From: Rouxiella badensis
GTDB lineage: Bacteria > Pseudomonadota > Gammaproteobacteria > Enterobacterales > Enterobacteriaceae
Direction: 5' to 3'
DNA: 64,000 bases
Assembly: GCA_026967495.1 (NCBI GenBank)
Contig: CP114060.1
Location: forward strand, 3,534,001 to 3,598,000
Under the pieces are notes generated by a model. It did no database searches, was not told the origin of the DNA, and saw only the letters and a program-made list of their open reading frames with translations. Made by a program: the position numbers and the translations under genes. This document shows positions 8,469 to 17,708 of this stretch, one piece after another (the first letter of the stretch is position 1; the number at the start of each line of letters is the position of its first letter).

Positions 8469-10055
8469 TCAGGCCGTCTGTTCTTCCAGCCAACCGATAC
8501 GCATCTCTGGCACCGAACGCAGCAGCTCCCGGGTGTAATTATCCAAAGGCTCTGAAAGCGTGGTGTTCACCGAGCCATTGCGCACAATCTCGCCTTTAAA
8601 CAGCACGGCGACTTCGTCGGCAACCTCACGCACCACCTGCAGGTCATGAGTAATAAACAGGTATGAAATACCGGTCTGATGCTGAATCTGACGCAACAGT
8701 GCCAACACGTCGCGGGCAACCAGCGGGTCCAGCGCTGAGGTGGGTTCATCACAGACAATCAGCTTGGGTTCAGCGGCCAGCGCGCGAGCAATACAGACGC
8801 GCTGCTTCTGTCCGCCCGACAGCGCCGCAGGATAACGGGCAGCCAGTTCAGGACTCAGCCCCACCTGCGTCAGCAGCTCGGAAACGCGCTCGGCACGCTG
8901 CTGGCGGGTAAGTTCGGTGAAACACTCGAGCACGCGCGAAATCTGCTTGCCGATAATCTCTTTCGGGTTCAGCGCAGTATCGGGAATTTGATGGATAAGT
9001 TGTATATCACGTAGCTGTTGGCGACTGCGCGCCCGCAGACCTGCGCTCAACGCCTGCCCTTCAATGCTCACTTCGCCGTTTTCCGGCTTGTGCAGCCCGC
9101 AAATCACTTTGCCTAACGTCGATTTACCGGAACCCGATTCGCCAATAACCGCCAACGTCCGCCCCTGGGGTAGTGACAGGGAAAGATTTTTTAGCACCGG
9201 CTGATGATGGTATCGCGCGCTGATGTTATCGATGCGCAACAGCTCGGGCTGATTCATCGGCATCGCCTCGCGCGGTTCACCCTGTGCGGTCAGCAGGCGT
9301 TTGGTATAGTCTTGTTCCGGCGCGTGCAGCAGTCTTTCGGTGGTCGCGTGCTCCACCGTCTTGCCGTGCTGCAACACCATGATTCGATTGCTTATCTGCG
9401 CCACCACCGCCAGGTCATGGCTAATATAAATGGCCGCTACACCGGAAAGGCGGATGACGTCGGCAATGGCTTTGAGCACGCCAAGCTGGGTGGTCACGTC
9501 GAGCGCGGTGGTCGGCTCGTCGAAAATCAGTAACTCCGGTCCCGCGCAGAGCGCCATCGCTATCATGGCGCGCTGAAGTTGCCCGCCGGAAACCTGATGC
9601 GGATAGCGCTGATAAAACTGCGCCGGTTCCGGCAGACCCAGCTGGGTGAACAGTTCGATAGCTTTCGCCTGCGCCTGTTGGCGAGGAAGAATACGATGCT
9701 TGAGCGTCGCCTCGATAACCTGTTCGCCGATAGTTATCGCAGGGTTAAACGCCGCGCCGGAAGATTGCGCCACATAGGCGATTTTTCTGCCGCGCAGCGT
9801 TCTCAACTGCCGCTGCGACTGTCGGGCCAATTCAGTGCCATTAAATCTGATACTGCCCGACGCGATGCGCATGCCGTGACGGCAGTGGCCGAGAATCGCC
9901 AGTCCGATAGTCGATTTCCCCGCACCAGACTCGCCAATTAGTCCCAGCACTTCACCGGCCTTCAGGTCGAAGCTGACATTATCGACCAAACGGCGCTGAG
10001 TTTTATCGCTCGAAACCACGACCAGCTGCTCAACCTGAAGCAAAGGATTACCCAT
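8469..10055 (-). CDS. Peptide-type ABC importer, fused double ATPase subunit
   Basis: The 528-residue protein has two ATPase domains in one chain, like GsiA or a DppD-DppF fusion. Domain 1 has Walker A GESGAGKST (41-49), signature VSGGQ (155-159) and Walker B LLIFDE (175-180). Domain 2 has GESGSGKST (305-313), LSGGQ (412-416) and LIVCDE (432-437). It powers uptake at the inner membrane. Its start overlaps the end of the permease gene by 8 bases. It is the last gene of a five-gene operon with a homocysteine S-methyltransferase and a MetJ-type operator, so the cargo may be a sulfur compound such as S-methylmethionine or a methionine peptide. That substrate is an inference. Confidence 0.93.
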   Translation of the reverse strand: MGNPLLQVEQLVVVSSDKTQRRLVDNVSFDLKAGEVLGLIGESGAGKSTIGLAILGHCRHGMRIASGSIRFNGTELARQSQRQLRTLRGRKIAYVAQSSGAAFNPAITIGEQVIEATLKHRILPRQQAQAKAIELFTQLGLPEPAQFYQRYPHQVSGGQLQRAMIAMALCAGPELLIFDEPTTALDVTTQLGVLKAIADVIRLSGVAAIYISHDLAVVAQISNRIMVLQHGKTVEHATTERLLHAPEQDYTKRLLTAQGEPREAMPMNQPELLRIDNISARYHHQPVLKNLSLSLPQGRTLAVIGESGSGKSTLGKVICGLHKPENGEVSIEGQALSAGLRARSRQQLRDIQLIHQIPDTALNPKEIIGKQISRVLECFTELTRQQRAERVSELLTQVGLSPELAARYPAALSGGQKQRVCIARALAAEPKLIVCDEPTSALDPLVARDVLALLRQIQHQTGISYLFITHDLQVVREVADEVAVLFKGEIVRNGSVNTTLSEPLDNYTRELLRSVPEMRIGWLEEQTA

Positions 10056-10866
10056 GATGACCTCCCCATGAACGCGTCGAGCCGCTCATCAGCCAATCGG
10101 CGACCGCATTGATGGCGAGCGCCAGAACAGCAATCGCGCCGCCCGGAACCAGTGCGGCCCAGACGCCAAACAGGATGCCGTCTTTATTATCACGCGCCAG
10201 TCCGCCCCAGTCGGCCGTCGGCGGTTGAATGCCCAGTCCAAGGAACGACAGTGCGGACAGGAACAGCAAAATAAAGATAAAGCGCAGCCCAAACTCGGCA
10301 ATCAGCGTTTGCAGCGAATTGGGCAAAATGACTCGCCAGAGGATCCAACCGAGGCTTTCACCGCGCAGTCGGGCGACGTCCACGAACTCCATCACGCCGA
10401 TTTCAACCGCCAGCGCACGCGCGACACGCAGTACGCGGGTGGACTCCAGCAGCCCTAGCACCAGCGTTAGCGTCAGAATAGTTTTAGGCAACACCGCAAG
10501 CACGATCAGAGCGAAAATCAGCGTGGGAATAGCCATGATCATATCGTTGATGCGCGAGATAGTCTGGTCGAGCCAGCCGCCACTCACCCCTGCGATAAAG
10601 CCGAGCGTACAGCCCACGACGAAGGCCAGCACGGCGGCCAGAGCGGTAACGCCGAGCGACACCCGAGTCCCCCAAATCATACGCGACAGCAGGTCACGCC
10701 CCAGATTATCGGTGCCGAGACGCAGCGTGGCGTCGGGCGCCTGCCAGGCCATCCCGATGACTTTATCCGGCGCATAAGGCGCCAGCCAAGGCGCGAAGAC
10801 GGCAATCAGCACGAACAGGGTCAGCCCTGTCAGTCCCAGAATTGCGGTTGGTTTTAATGCAGGCAT
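10048..10866 (-). CDS. Peptide-type ABC importer permease (DppC/OppC-like)
   Basis: The 272-residue integral membrane protein has about six helices. The EAA loop around RLRGESLGWILWRVILPNS contacts the ATPase. The early WQAPDATLRLGTDNLGRD is the typical OppC/DppC N-terminal periplasmic segment. It pairs with the OppB-type permease encoded 22 bp upstream, and its 3' end overlaps the ATPase gene. The start MPALKPTAILGLTGL leads straight into the first helix. Confidence 0.93.
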   Translation of the reverse strand: MPALKPTAILGLTGLTLFVLIAVFAPWLAPYAPDKVIGMAWQAPDATLRLGTDNLGRDLLSRMIWGTRVSLGVTALAAVLAFVVGCTLGFIAGVSGGWLDQTISRINDMIMAIPTLIFALIVLAVLPKTILTLTLVLGLLESTRVLRVARALAVEIGVMEFVDVARLRGESLGWILWRVILPNSLQTLIAEFGLRFIFILLFLSALSFLGLGIQPPTADWGGLARDNKDGILFGVWAALVPGGAIAVLALAINAVADWLMSGSTRSWGGHHG

Positions 10867-10888
10867 CTCAAAATTCCTTTAGCAGCAC

Positions 10889-11878
10889 TTAACGACGATG
10901 GCGTAAACGCGGGTTGGCAATCAACGCCAACACGTCGGCCAGCAGGTTGAGCAGGATGTAAATCCCCGCCAGCAGCAGCGCACAGTCCTGCATGACCGGG
11001 ATGTCGCGCTTGCTGATGCTGTCCACCATGTACTGCCCTAATCCGGGATAAACAAATACGTTCTCAACGATGACCACGCCAACCATCAGGTAGGCCAGGT
11101 TGATGGCGACCACGTTGATTATCGGACCGAGTGCGTTCGGCAATACGTGACGCCACAGAATGCGTGCCGGCGTTAGCCCTTTCAGCAGCGCGGTGTCAAC
11201 GTAGGCCGCGCTCTGGGCAGCAATCAGCGCCGCTCGGGTCATGTTGCTCATATGGCCGACAATCGCCAGCACTAAGGTAGCGCACGGCAGCGCGATGGCA
11301 GACAGTCTTGCGGTGAAGGACATCGAATCAGACAACGTACTGTTGCTTGAAATTTCAGGCCAGCGTGATGGCAAAAATCAGGATAAGCAGATAGCCGGAG
11401 AAAAACTCCGGCAGCGCCACGGCGGCGCGCGCTACACCGTTGAGCAACGTATCGATAATCCCCCCTGATATCGCACCGACAGAAAACCGATACCCAGCGC
11501 CAACGGCACGGCAATCACCGCCGTGCACCCTGCCAGGAACAGCGTGTTGCCAAGGCGGACAAACAGCGGGCCGGCGATAGACTCTCGGCTGGTATAGCTG
11601 ATGCCAAAATCACCGTGCAGAATGCCTGCAAGCCAATTGAGATAGCGTCCAACGGCGGGTTTATCCAACCCCAATTGCAGGTTCAGCTCACGGATGGCGT
11701 CGGGCGTGGCGCTCTGCCCCAGAATCGCCGTGGCGGCGTTGCCCGGTAAAAGCTGAACGCCAATAAAGATAAGCACCGAAACGGCCAGCACCATCAACAC
11801 GCCGTAGCACAGGCGCAGCGCGACCAGTCGCAGTAAAGATGAACGGCCCGAAGGCCGTTGCGTAATCATTTCCGACAT
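10889..11878 (-). pseudogene. Peptide-type ABC importer permease (DppB/OppB-like), frameshifted as read
   Basis: The N-terminal part (11878 to about 11465) has RLCYGVLMVLAVSVLIFIGVQ and LLPGNAATAILG, the first helix and periplasmic start of OppB-type permeases. The C-terminal part (about 11374 to 10889) has GLTPARILWRHVLPNALGP, the EAA loop. The two parts share one reading frame, but about 90 bp between them read in a different one (IIDTLLNGVARAAVALPEFF). This implies a missing base in the C6 run at 11460-11465 and a compensating indel near 11345-11380. Corrected, the protein is about 329 residues, a normal length. It is likely functional in the real strain, and every other subunit of the importer is intact. 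Confidence 0.85.
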
Positions 11879-11901
11879 ACTTTTTTATCCGCGTTATGGC
11901 T

Positions 11902-13449
11902 TCAGCTCTCGATCCAGACTTTTTCCGCCGCGCGGTTGCCGCTCAGCGGCATCCCCGGTACTGAGGTAAAGCCTTTGATTTTGGTTGAACAGCCGTCGAG
12001 GGCGTCAGCGTAAAGCGGAATAATTTCGCTGCCCTGATCGACCAGCATCACCTGAATATCGTGATAAATCTGCCTGCGGCGCGCTTCGTCCTGCTCGCCT
12101 CGCGCGGCTTTTACCATCGCGTCAAAGGCCGGAACGTGCCATGCGGACTCATTCCAGGATGACTGGCTGGTAAACACCAGTGACAGCATGGCATCAGCGG
12201 TCGGGCGGCTGGCCCAGTTAGAAGAAACAAACACCTTTTTCTGCCAGGTATCGTTCCAGAAAGCGTCATCCGGCACGTGATCGACCTTGAGATCGATACC
12301 GGCCTTGGCGGCAGACTGCTGATAGAGCTGTGCCGCGTCCACCGAACCGGGGAAACCGGCATCGGCAACGGACAGGGTTAATGGACCGGTAAAGCCTGAC
12401 TTTTTCCAGTGGAAGCGTGCCTGATCCGGATCGTAAGGACGCTGCGGAATGTCTTTGGCAAAGTAGCGATTCGACGGGAAGAACGGGTTATCGTTCGCCA
12501 CGCTGGCGTAGCCGCCGAGCACAGTGTTGATAATTTGTTTACGATCGATGGCGTATTTTAGCGCCAGACGGCCGTCGACATTGTTGAACGGCGCAAGATT
12601 AGACAGCCCCGGGAAGGTATAAATTGCGCTGTCTTTCGCTCGCACCAGCTGAATATTCGGCATGTGCTGAATACGGCCCACGATGCGCGGATTAACGCGG
12701 TTGATAAGCTGCGCGGAGCCACTCACCAGCGCAGCAACGCGCGCCGTGGAGTCGTTCATCGCCAACGTTTCAACTGAATCAACGTGGCCGCGTTCGCTGT
12801 TCCAGTGATTAGGATTACGTTTGGTCAGCGTAGTCACGCCGGGCTGGAATTTCTCGAGAATAAAGGCACCGGTGCCGATGCCTTTGTCGAAGCTTTCGTT
12901 TTCTGCGGTAATCACAAAGTGTACCGCGCTCAGCAGCCACACAAACTCGACGTCCGCCGCGTTCAACTTGACAGTCACTTCATGGTCGCCGGTCGCGGTA
13001 ATCGACTCAACCGGGTCAAGATAGCCTTTGACCGGCGAGGTCGACTTTTCGCCTCGGTGGTGATTAAGCGAATAAACCACGTCTTTGGCGGTCAATGCGC
13101 GCCCGTCATGAAACTGCACGCCCTGACGAATTTTCAGGATCCAGGTCTTGCTGCCGTCGGCGGACGACCAGGACTCTGCCAGTGATGGGGCCAGTTCGCC
13201 CTTTTCATCTATCTCGACCAGGCTGTTGAAAATCTGCGAGCCGACAAAATACATATAGGTTTCAAACCAGAAAGCCGGATCGAGACGGTCGGTGCTGGAG
13301 GCATTATCAATGCCGACCACCAGGTGTCCACCCTTTTTAGGTACCGCTGTAACAGCGGCAAAAGCGTTTGAAAACGGCCACAGAGAACTGGTTGCCGCCA
13401 CGGCAGAGAGAGCCCCTGCGCCTTTGATAAACGAACGACGATCTATCAT
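11902..13449 (-). CDS. Peptide-type ABC importer substrate-binding protein with twin-arginine signal
   Basis: The 515-residue protein is a family 5 extracellular solute-binding protein (DppA/OppA type). Evidence is GVQFHDGRALTAKDVVYSLN near residue 110, the usual tail and the length. The N-terminus DRRSFIK followed by a weakly hydrophobic stretch ending in NAFA fits a Tat signal, with the arginine pair at residues 4-5. This suggests it is exported folded to the periplasm. It is encoded 65 bp after the homocysteine S-methyltransferase gene and 23 bp before the permease gene. The ligand is unknown; the MetJ-type operator upstream argues for a methylated or sulfur-containing substrate. Confidence 0.92.
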   Translation of the reverse strand: MIDRRSFIKGAGALSAVAATSSLWPFSNAFAAVTAVPKKGGHLVVGIDNASSTDRLDPAFWFETYMYFVGSQIFNSLVEIDEKGELAPSLAESWSSADGSKTWILKIRQGVQFHDGRALTAKDVVYSLNHHRGEKSTSPVKGYLDPVESITATGDHEVTVKLNAADVEFVWLLSAVHFVITAENESFDKGIGTGAFILEKFQPGVTTLTKRNPNHWNSERGHVDSVETLAMNDSTARVAALVSGSAQLINRVNPRIVGRIQHMPNIQLVRAKDSAIYTFPGLSNLAPFNNVDGRLALKYAIDRKQIINTVLGGYASVANDNPFFPSNRYFAKDIPQRPYDPDQARFHWKKSGFTGPLTLSVADAGFPGSVDAAQLYQQSAAKAGIDLKVDHVPDDAFWNDTWQKKVFVSSNWASRPTADAMLSLVFTSQSSWNESAWHVPAFDAMVKAARGEQDEARRRQIYHDIQVMLVDQGSEIIPLYADALDGCSTKIKGFTSVPGMPLSGNRAAEKVWIES

Positions 13450-13514
13450 GAGTATCCCTTAATGAGAGGCACAGCCTCCAATCGCTGATTATTATTTTTA
13501 AGAATTCGTTGTTT

Positions 13515-14429
13515 TTAAGATTTGCTTGTTGAAGCCAGCGCCTGATTCAGGGCAGCAATATGTTCAGGGCCGATGCCACAACAGCCGCCAATCATCGTGG
13601 CACCGGCCGCGACCCACTCCTCGGCAAAGCTCAAATATCCCTGTGGATCGGTATCTTTACGCATCTCGCTGAGACCTTCGTTAGCCCCGCGCTTGTTGTC
13701 AGAAGGCTCGAACGCATTGGCATAAACGCCAATGTCCAGCGAGACGCCCTGTTGTTTCAATATTTTGCTGGCTTCAGCGACGGCGCTCGCCATCACTTCC
13801 GGACGGCTACAGTTGAACAACACCGCTTGTGCGTTAAGGCGCAACGCGGCGTCTACGGCTGCAGCCACCGATTCGCCAGAGCGCAGCACGGCCTGTTCCT
13901 GCGGGTTCAGGGCGTCTTGCAGAGTAAACGACAGCCAAAGCGGGCGTTTATCGTCGCCCAAAACCTCGCGTACCAGCTCCACTTCAGCGACAGAACTCTG
14001 CGTTTCAGCCAGCCATAAATCGACGTTTTCATTAAGTCCAGCCACCAGCACCGAGAGCAGCGCTCGGGCTTTCACTGGCTCAAACAGGTCGGGACGATAA
14101 GAGCCCAGCACCGGCGGTAGCGAACCCGCGACCTTGACCGGCCTGGGAGCCGCGTCCGCCGCCTCGCGCGCCAGCTTGCCCGATAGCGCGATCAGCTCGG
14201 CACCGCGCTGCGAGAAGACATCGTCGCCAACGTGAAATGGCACCACGGCATAGCTATTGGTGGTAATGACCTGTGAACCCGCGGCAATAAAGGCGTCGTG
14301 GGCCTGACGAACAAAGTGTGGTGCTTCCATCAATGCTAAAGCAGACCACTCGGGTTGACGAAACGGTGCGCCCATTCGGGCCAGTTCGCGGCCCATGCCG
14401 CCATCGAGGATCACAATGTTACTGGTCAT
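13515..14429 (-). CDS. Homocysteine S-methyltransferase family protein (MmuM-like)
   Basis: The 304-residue TIM-barrel enzyme starts with LDGGMGREL, as in MmuM. It keeps the three zinc cysteines, C207 (LFNCSRPE) and C283/C284 (IGGCCGIGPEH). The family moves a methyl group from S-methylmethionine or S-adenosylmethionine to homocysteine, forming methionine in the cytoplasm. It is the first gene of an operon with a full ABC importer, whereas in E. coli mmuM sits next to the permease mmuP. An 8-mer tandem matching MetJ boxes lies 79 bp upstream. The likely role is salvage of an external methyl donor under methionine control. Confidence 0.9.
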   Translation of the reverse strand: MTSNIVILDGGMGRELARMGAPFRQPEWSALALMEAPHFVRQAHDAFIAAGSQVITTNSYAVVPFHVGDDVFSQRGAELIALSGKLAREAADAAPRPVKVAGSLPPVLGSYRPDLFEPVKARALLSVLVAGLNENVDLWLAETQSSVAEVELVREVLGDDKRPLWLSFTLQDALNPQEQAVLRSGESVAAAVDAALRLNAQAVLFNCSRPEVMASAVAEASKILKQQGVSLDIGVYANAFEPSDNKRGANEGLSEMRKDTDPQGYLSFAEEWVAAGATMIGGCCGIGPEHIAALNQALASTSKS

Positions 14430-14507
14430 TTTTTGTATGTTTACCCACTGGTTACTGTTTAGATGAAGAATTATTTAACCTGGCAACACTGTACAAAAGC
14501 GGCGTTT

Positions 14508-14523
14508 AGATGTCTAGATATCT
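14508..14523. promoter_or_regulatory. MetJ-type operator (two adjacent met boxes)
   Basis: AGATGTCT followed directly by AGATATCT matches the MetJ consensus AGACGTCT in 7 of 8 and 6 of 8 positions, in the tandem arrangement MetJ needs. It lies upstream of the homocysteine S-methyltransferase gene, whose product fits methionine control. Confidence 0.75.
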
Positions 14524-14648
14524 TTATGGATAGAGGGATGAAGTATGTCAGGAGCATCGGCAAAGAGAGGGAAATGGCGGTGAACTCTCATCAGAATCTG
14601 AAAAGCAGCGGTGCGAGGAAAAAAAGAGGGCTGTTTACGGACAAAAAC

Positions 14649-14662
14649 TTGTTCTAAATCAA
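14649..14662 (+). promoter_or_regulatory. FNR box upstream of fnrS
   Basis: TTGTT-CTAA-ATCAA matches the FNR consensus TTGAT-N4-ATCAA in 9 of 10 positions. It is centred about 42 bases before the inferred fnrS start, the class II activator position known in E. coli. Confidence 0.8.
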
Positions 14663-14697
14663 TAAATATCAGCGTGGATTGAAGCAATATCTATTTC

Positions 14698-14814
14698 GCA
14701 GGTGAATGCAACGTCAAGCGATGGGCGTTGTGCTCCATATTGTCTTATTTAGTTATTTAGAATTATTGCATAGCGTTTGATTCGAATAATGCCGGTCTAT
14801 GACCGGCTTTTTTT
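14698..14814 (+). ncRNA. fnrS: FnrS small regulatory RNA
   Basis: The 5' part from GCAGGTGAATGCAACGTC through GGGCGTTG, CTCCATATTGTCTTA and ATTGCATAGC follows the E. coli FnrS sequence almost base for base. It ends in a hairpin GCCGGTC-TAT-GACCGGC and seven T (about 14791-14814). FnrS is an Hfq-binding sRNA of about 120 nt, induced without oxygen by FNR, that represses mRNAs for aerobic enzymes such as sodB. A near-perfect FNR box lies upstream. In E. coli the gene is also beside zntB. No protein gene uses this plus-strand terminator, which supports an RNA gene. Confidence 0.95.
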
Positions 14815-14841
14815 ATGCTTTTTTACCCGCTACGTAGGGAG

Positions 14842-15837
14842 TTACAGCCATTTGCTGCGCTTCATCCACCAGGCGACGCCGCCGACCAATACCACCAGCA
14901 GCGCACAGAATATTGCAAAGCTCATGTGGTTACTCGAGCCAGGAATACCGCCGAGGTTGACGCCGAACAAACCGGTCAGGAACGTGGTTGGCAGGAAGAC
15001 CATTGCCAACAGCGACATGGTGTAAGTACGGCGGTTCAAGGCATCGGCCATTAACGAGCTAATTTCATCGGAAAGCACCCCGGTACGGGCAATGCTGCCG
15101 TCCAGATCGTCAAGTCCACGGCCCAAACGGTCGGCGATTTCCTGCATGCGGCGACGCTCATCATCGGTCATCCACGGGAAACGTTCGCTTGCCAGACGAG
15201 CAAACACGTCACGCTGTGGCGCCATATAACGACGCAGAACAATCAGCTGTTTGCGCAGCAGCGCCATCTCACCGCGCTCTGGCAGCTGTTGCTCCAGCAG
15301 CGCATCCTCAAAGTCAATTATCTTGTCGTGGAGGTCCTCGATAAAATCGCTGGTGTGATCGGTCAACGCATCACACATTTCAACCAGCCAGCTGCCGGTA
15401 TCGGTCGGACCGGTGCCATGCTGCATATCATTGATGATTTCATTCATCGAGAACACTTTGCGGTGACGGGTCGAGATAATCATCTTGTCGGTCAGATAAA
15501 CGCGAATAGTCACCAACTGGTCCGGACGCGCGTTGGCATTGAGATTGATGCTACGCAGGGTTATTAGCGTGCCGTCACCCATACGCAAAACCTTCGGACG
15601 AATACTCTCTCCGGCAAGCGCTTCACGCACGCTGTCTGGCAGAACCGGCGTACTGTTAATCCATTTTTCGCTGTCAGGCATTGAATAATCGAGGTGCAGC
15701 CAGCAGGGCTTGTCGGTACTGGCCTGACAGTTTTGATCTATGTCCTGTACGCCACCTTTACCGTCTAGCTGATAAGCATAAACAGCATCCGAAACTTGTA
15801 ACTCTTCACCCTTGATGACTTCCACGGTATTCCTCAC
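14842..15837 (-). CDS. zntB: Zinc transporter ZntB (CorA family)
   Basis: The 331-residue protein has a long cytoplasmic funnel domain and two C-terminal transmembrane helices. The signature GVNLGGIPGSSNH (GxN motif) lies between the helices and a basic end KRSKWL closes the chain, as in E. coli ZntB (327 residues). It is a pentameric inner-membrane channel-like transporter for zinc; both efflux and proton-linked uptake have been proposed for the family. The adjacent fnrS gene conserves the E. coli arrangement. Identification is secure. Confidence 0.95.
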   Translation of the reverse strand: MRNTVEVIKGEELQVSDAVYAYQLDGKGGVQDIDQNCQASTDKPCWLHLDYSMPDSEKWINSTPVLPDSVREALAGESIRPKVLRMGDGTLITLRSINLNANARPDQLVTIRVYLTDKMIISTRHRKVFSMNEIINDMQHGTGPTDTGSWLVEMCDALTDHTSDFIEDLHDKIIDFEDALLEQQLPERGEMALLRKQLIVLRRYMAPQRDVFARLASERFPWMTDDERRRMQEIADRLGRGLDDLDGSIARTGVLSDEISSLMADALNRRTYTMSLLAMVFLPTTFLTGLFGVNLGGIPGSSNHMSFAIFCALLVVLVGGVAWWMKRSKWL

Positions 15838-16156
15838 TCTCTCTACTATTTAAAATTAGTTTAGCGTTAACTCTTTGAAGCTCCAACAAATCGGCCGAAA
15901 ATGCTCGGGTAATTCAGGTAATAATGACCGATAAAGCCAGTAATAATGCCATGGGTGGTCGAGGAAGGTGTAAACGCAGCGGGATAGAGTGTTTCAAGAT
16001 GTGGGACGTGACGTGGAACGTGTTTTTTTGAGCGTATTTTTAGCCTAACACTTTGCATATTATGATACTTTGTTACAAATTCTCATCGACTCATATTGTA
16101 TAAGTATCACGCCCGGCACACGTGGTGGCTGGCTTAAACATCAGGTTAAACAAAAA

Positions 16157-16579
16157 ATGAAAAAATTGCTTCTGTCATTGTTGGTTGTTGGTTCCATGAC
16201 CAACGTGGTGCATGCAGCCGAGATGATTGGCAACTATACTGCAGCGGGCTACACCCACTGTGGCGGCATGAAGGTTCTGACCAGTGCTATCACTAGCCAA
16301 GACACGATGGTGTTGCAGATTACCGATCCTAAAACTAACGCTTCACAGATTTATTTCGGTAACCGTGACGCCGATATGAGTGACAAGGTGAAGTACGTGT
16401 TGTCCACCTATAACCCGGACACTAAAACTTTCACGCCAGACCCGTCAAATACCACCATCCTGTTCGGTATTGACGAGGCGCCAGCGGGTACCAGCGGTGC
16501 CGAGCTCTATCATTTGACGATGGCTGGCCAGCAGTATAACTGTACCGCCTATACGGTCTTTAACCCGCTAGAGAAATAA
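16157..16579 (+). CDS. Small secreted protein of unknown function
   Basis: The start at 16157 (MKKLLLSLLVVGSMTNVVHA) gives a clean 20-residue signal peptide. A longer upstream reading would bury it, so it was not used. The 140-residue product has a mature part rich in T, N, D and Y and two cysteines, C35 and one near the C-terminus (QQYNCTAY), that could form a disulfide in the periplasm. I do not recognise the family. A strong hairpin terminator lies 20 bp after the stop, so it is a single-gene unit. It lies between zntB and ycjG. Confidence 0.75.
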   Translation: MKKLLLSLLVVGSMTNVVHAAEMIGNYTAAGYTHCGGMKVLTSAITSQDTMVLQITDPKTNASQIYFGNRDADMSDKVKYVLSTYNPDTKTFTPDPSNTTILFGIDEAPAGTSGAELYHLTMAGQQYNCTAYTVFNPLEK

Positions 16580-16599
16580 TCCCCTTCTCTGGACGCGTT

Positions 16600-16643
16600 A
16601 ATCAAGCCCCTGTAGCCCACCGCTCAGGGGCTTGATTCGTTTT
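16600..16643. terminator. Intrinsic terminator after the small secreted protein gene
   Basis: A perfect 13-bp stem AATCAAGCCCCTG and its complement with a 12-base loop is followed by CGTTTTA. It lies between two convergent genes and may serve both. Confidence 0.8.
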
Positions 16644-16654
16644 ATGGAACCCCG

Positions 16655-17635
16655 TTAGTCCCCCGTGGCCTGCAAATCAATGACGCCACAGTGAAACGCC
16701 AGACCGGGTACCACGTCTTTTTCAAGCCAGGTCGGCCCATCGAGGTCAATAAACTTTGCGCCTGTAGTTAATGGCAGCGCGGCCCGCACCGCTCGCGAGG
16801 TGCAAAGCATGCAGCCGAGCATAACCTCCATTCCTCGTTCTTTGGCAGCCGACGCCAGCGCCAATGCCCCGGTAAGTCCCCCCGTTTTGTCCAGCTTGAT
16901 GTTCACCATTTGATAGCGGCCAACCAGCTGCGGCAGGCTCTCGACGGTATGGCAGCTTTCATCGGCGCAAATCGGCAATGGATGAATAAAATTGGCTAAC
17001 GCATCGTCTTGTCCCACCGGCAGGGGTTGTTCAAGCATCAATACGCCTAAGTCGGCCAGCAGCTGACAGCGTGCCGCCAGCCCTTCGCTCTGCCACGATT
17101 CGTTGGCGTCGACAATCAGCGAAACATTCGGTACCGCACTGCGAATCGCCACCATGCGCTCGGTGATGAAATGATCATCGAGCTTAATCTTCAGCAGGGT
17201 TGCGCCATTTTGCTGATTGGCGATAGCGGCCTGTGCCATCGCTTCGGGTGTATCAATGCTTAGGGTCTGCGCCATGCTGATGGAAGGCAGCGGCGTGGTG
17301 CCAGTGAGCTGCCACAAAGTTTGACCGCTCTGCTGCTGTTCAAGATTCCACAGCGCAGAGTCCAGCGCATTCCGCGCCGCCCCGGCGGGCAGCAGACTTT
17401 GCAGTTCCCACCGGCTGGTGCCCTGCTCGATAATCGGCGCAGTGGCACCGAGCTGCGCCATGACCGAAATTTCACTTTCCCCAAAATGCGGATACGGGGT
17501 GCATTCACCGACGCCGATCACACCGTTCTCTTCAATTTCAACCACGATGACCCTTGCTTCGCTGCGGCTGCCGCGGGCTATCACAAAGGCCGTATGCAGA
17601 GGCCAGGCTTCCGGATAAAAGCGTACACGTCTCAT
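16655..17635 (-). CDS. ycjG: L-Ala-D/L-Glu epimerase (dipeptide epimerase)
   Basis: The 326-residue enolase-superfamily enzyme epimerises L-Ala-D-Glu to L-Ala-L-Glu during recycling of murein peptides in the cytoplasm. All catalytic residues are present at the positions known for E. coli YcjG: K149 and K151 in LLKIKLDD, D176 (VDANES), E202 (LEQP), D225 (CADESCH) and K247 (NIKLDK). It is divergent from tpx, as in E. coli. The 490-bp gap to tpx is longer than usual and holds a probable repeat element. Identification is secure. Confidence 0.95.
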   Translation of the reverse strand: MRRVRFYPEAWPLHTAFVIARGSRSEARVIVVEIEENGVIGVGECTPYPHFGESEISVMAQLGATAPIIEQGTSRWELQSLLPAGAARNALDSALWNLEQQQSGQTLWQLTGTTPLPSISMAQTLSIDTPEAMAQAAIANQQNGATLLKIKLDDHFITERMVAIRSAVPNVSLIVDANESWQSEGLAARCQLLADLGVLMLEQPLPVGQDDALANFIHPLPICADESCHTVESLPQLVGRYQMVNIKLDKTGGLTGALALASAAKERGMEVMLGCMLCTSRAVRAALPLTTGAKFIDLDGPTWLEKDVVPGLAFHCGVIDLQATGD

Positions 17636-17708
17636 TCACCGCTCCATAAAAGCGCCTTCGGGCAGAATGCAGGGAGGCTGTAGTTATTATAGACAGGGGG
17701 GCTTTTAA

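Noticed and set aside
10229..10777. 182-codon plus-strand open frame
   Set aside because: Antisense shadow of the DppC-type permease gene; serine- and arginine-rich with no ribosome binding site.
14463..14657. 64-codon plus-strand frame before fnrS
   Set aside because: It overlaps the MetJ-type operator and the FNR box region, has no clear ribosome binding site and no protein-like pattern.
15867..16058. 63-codon minus-strand frame upstream of zntB
   Set aside because: No ribosome binding site and no recognisable content; more likely leader or promoter DNA.
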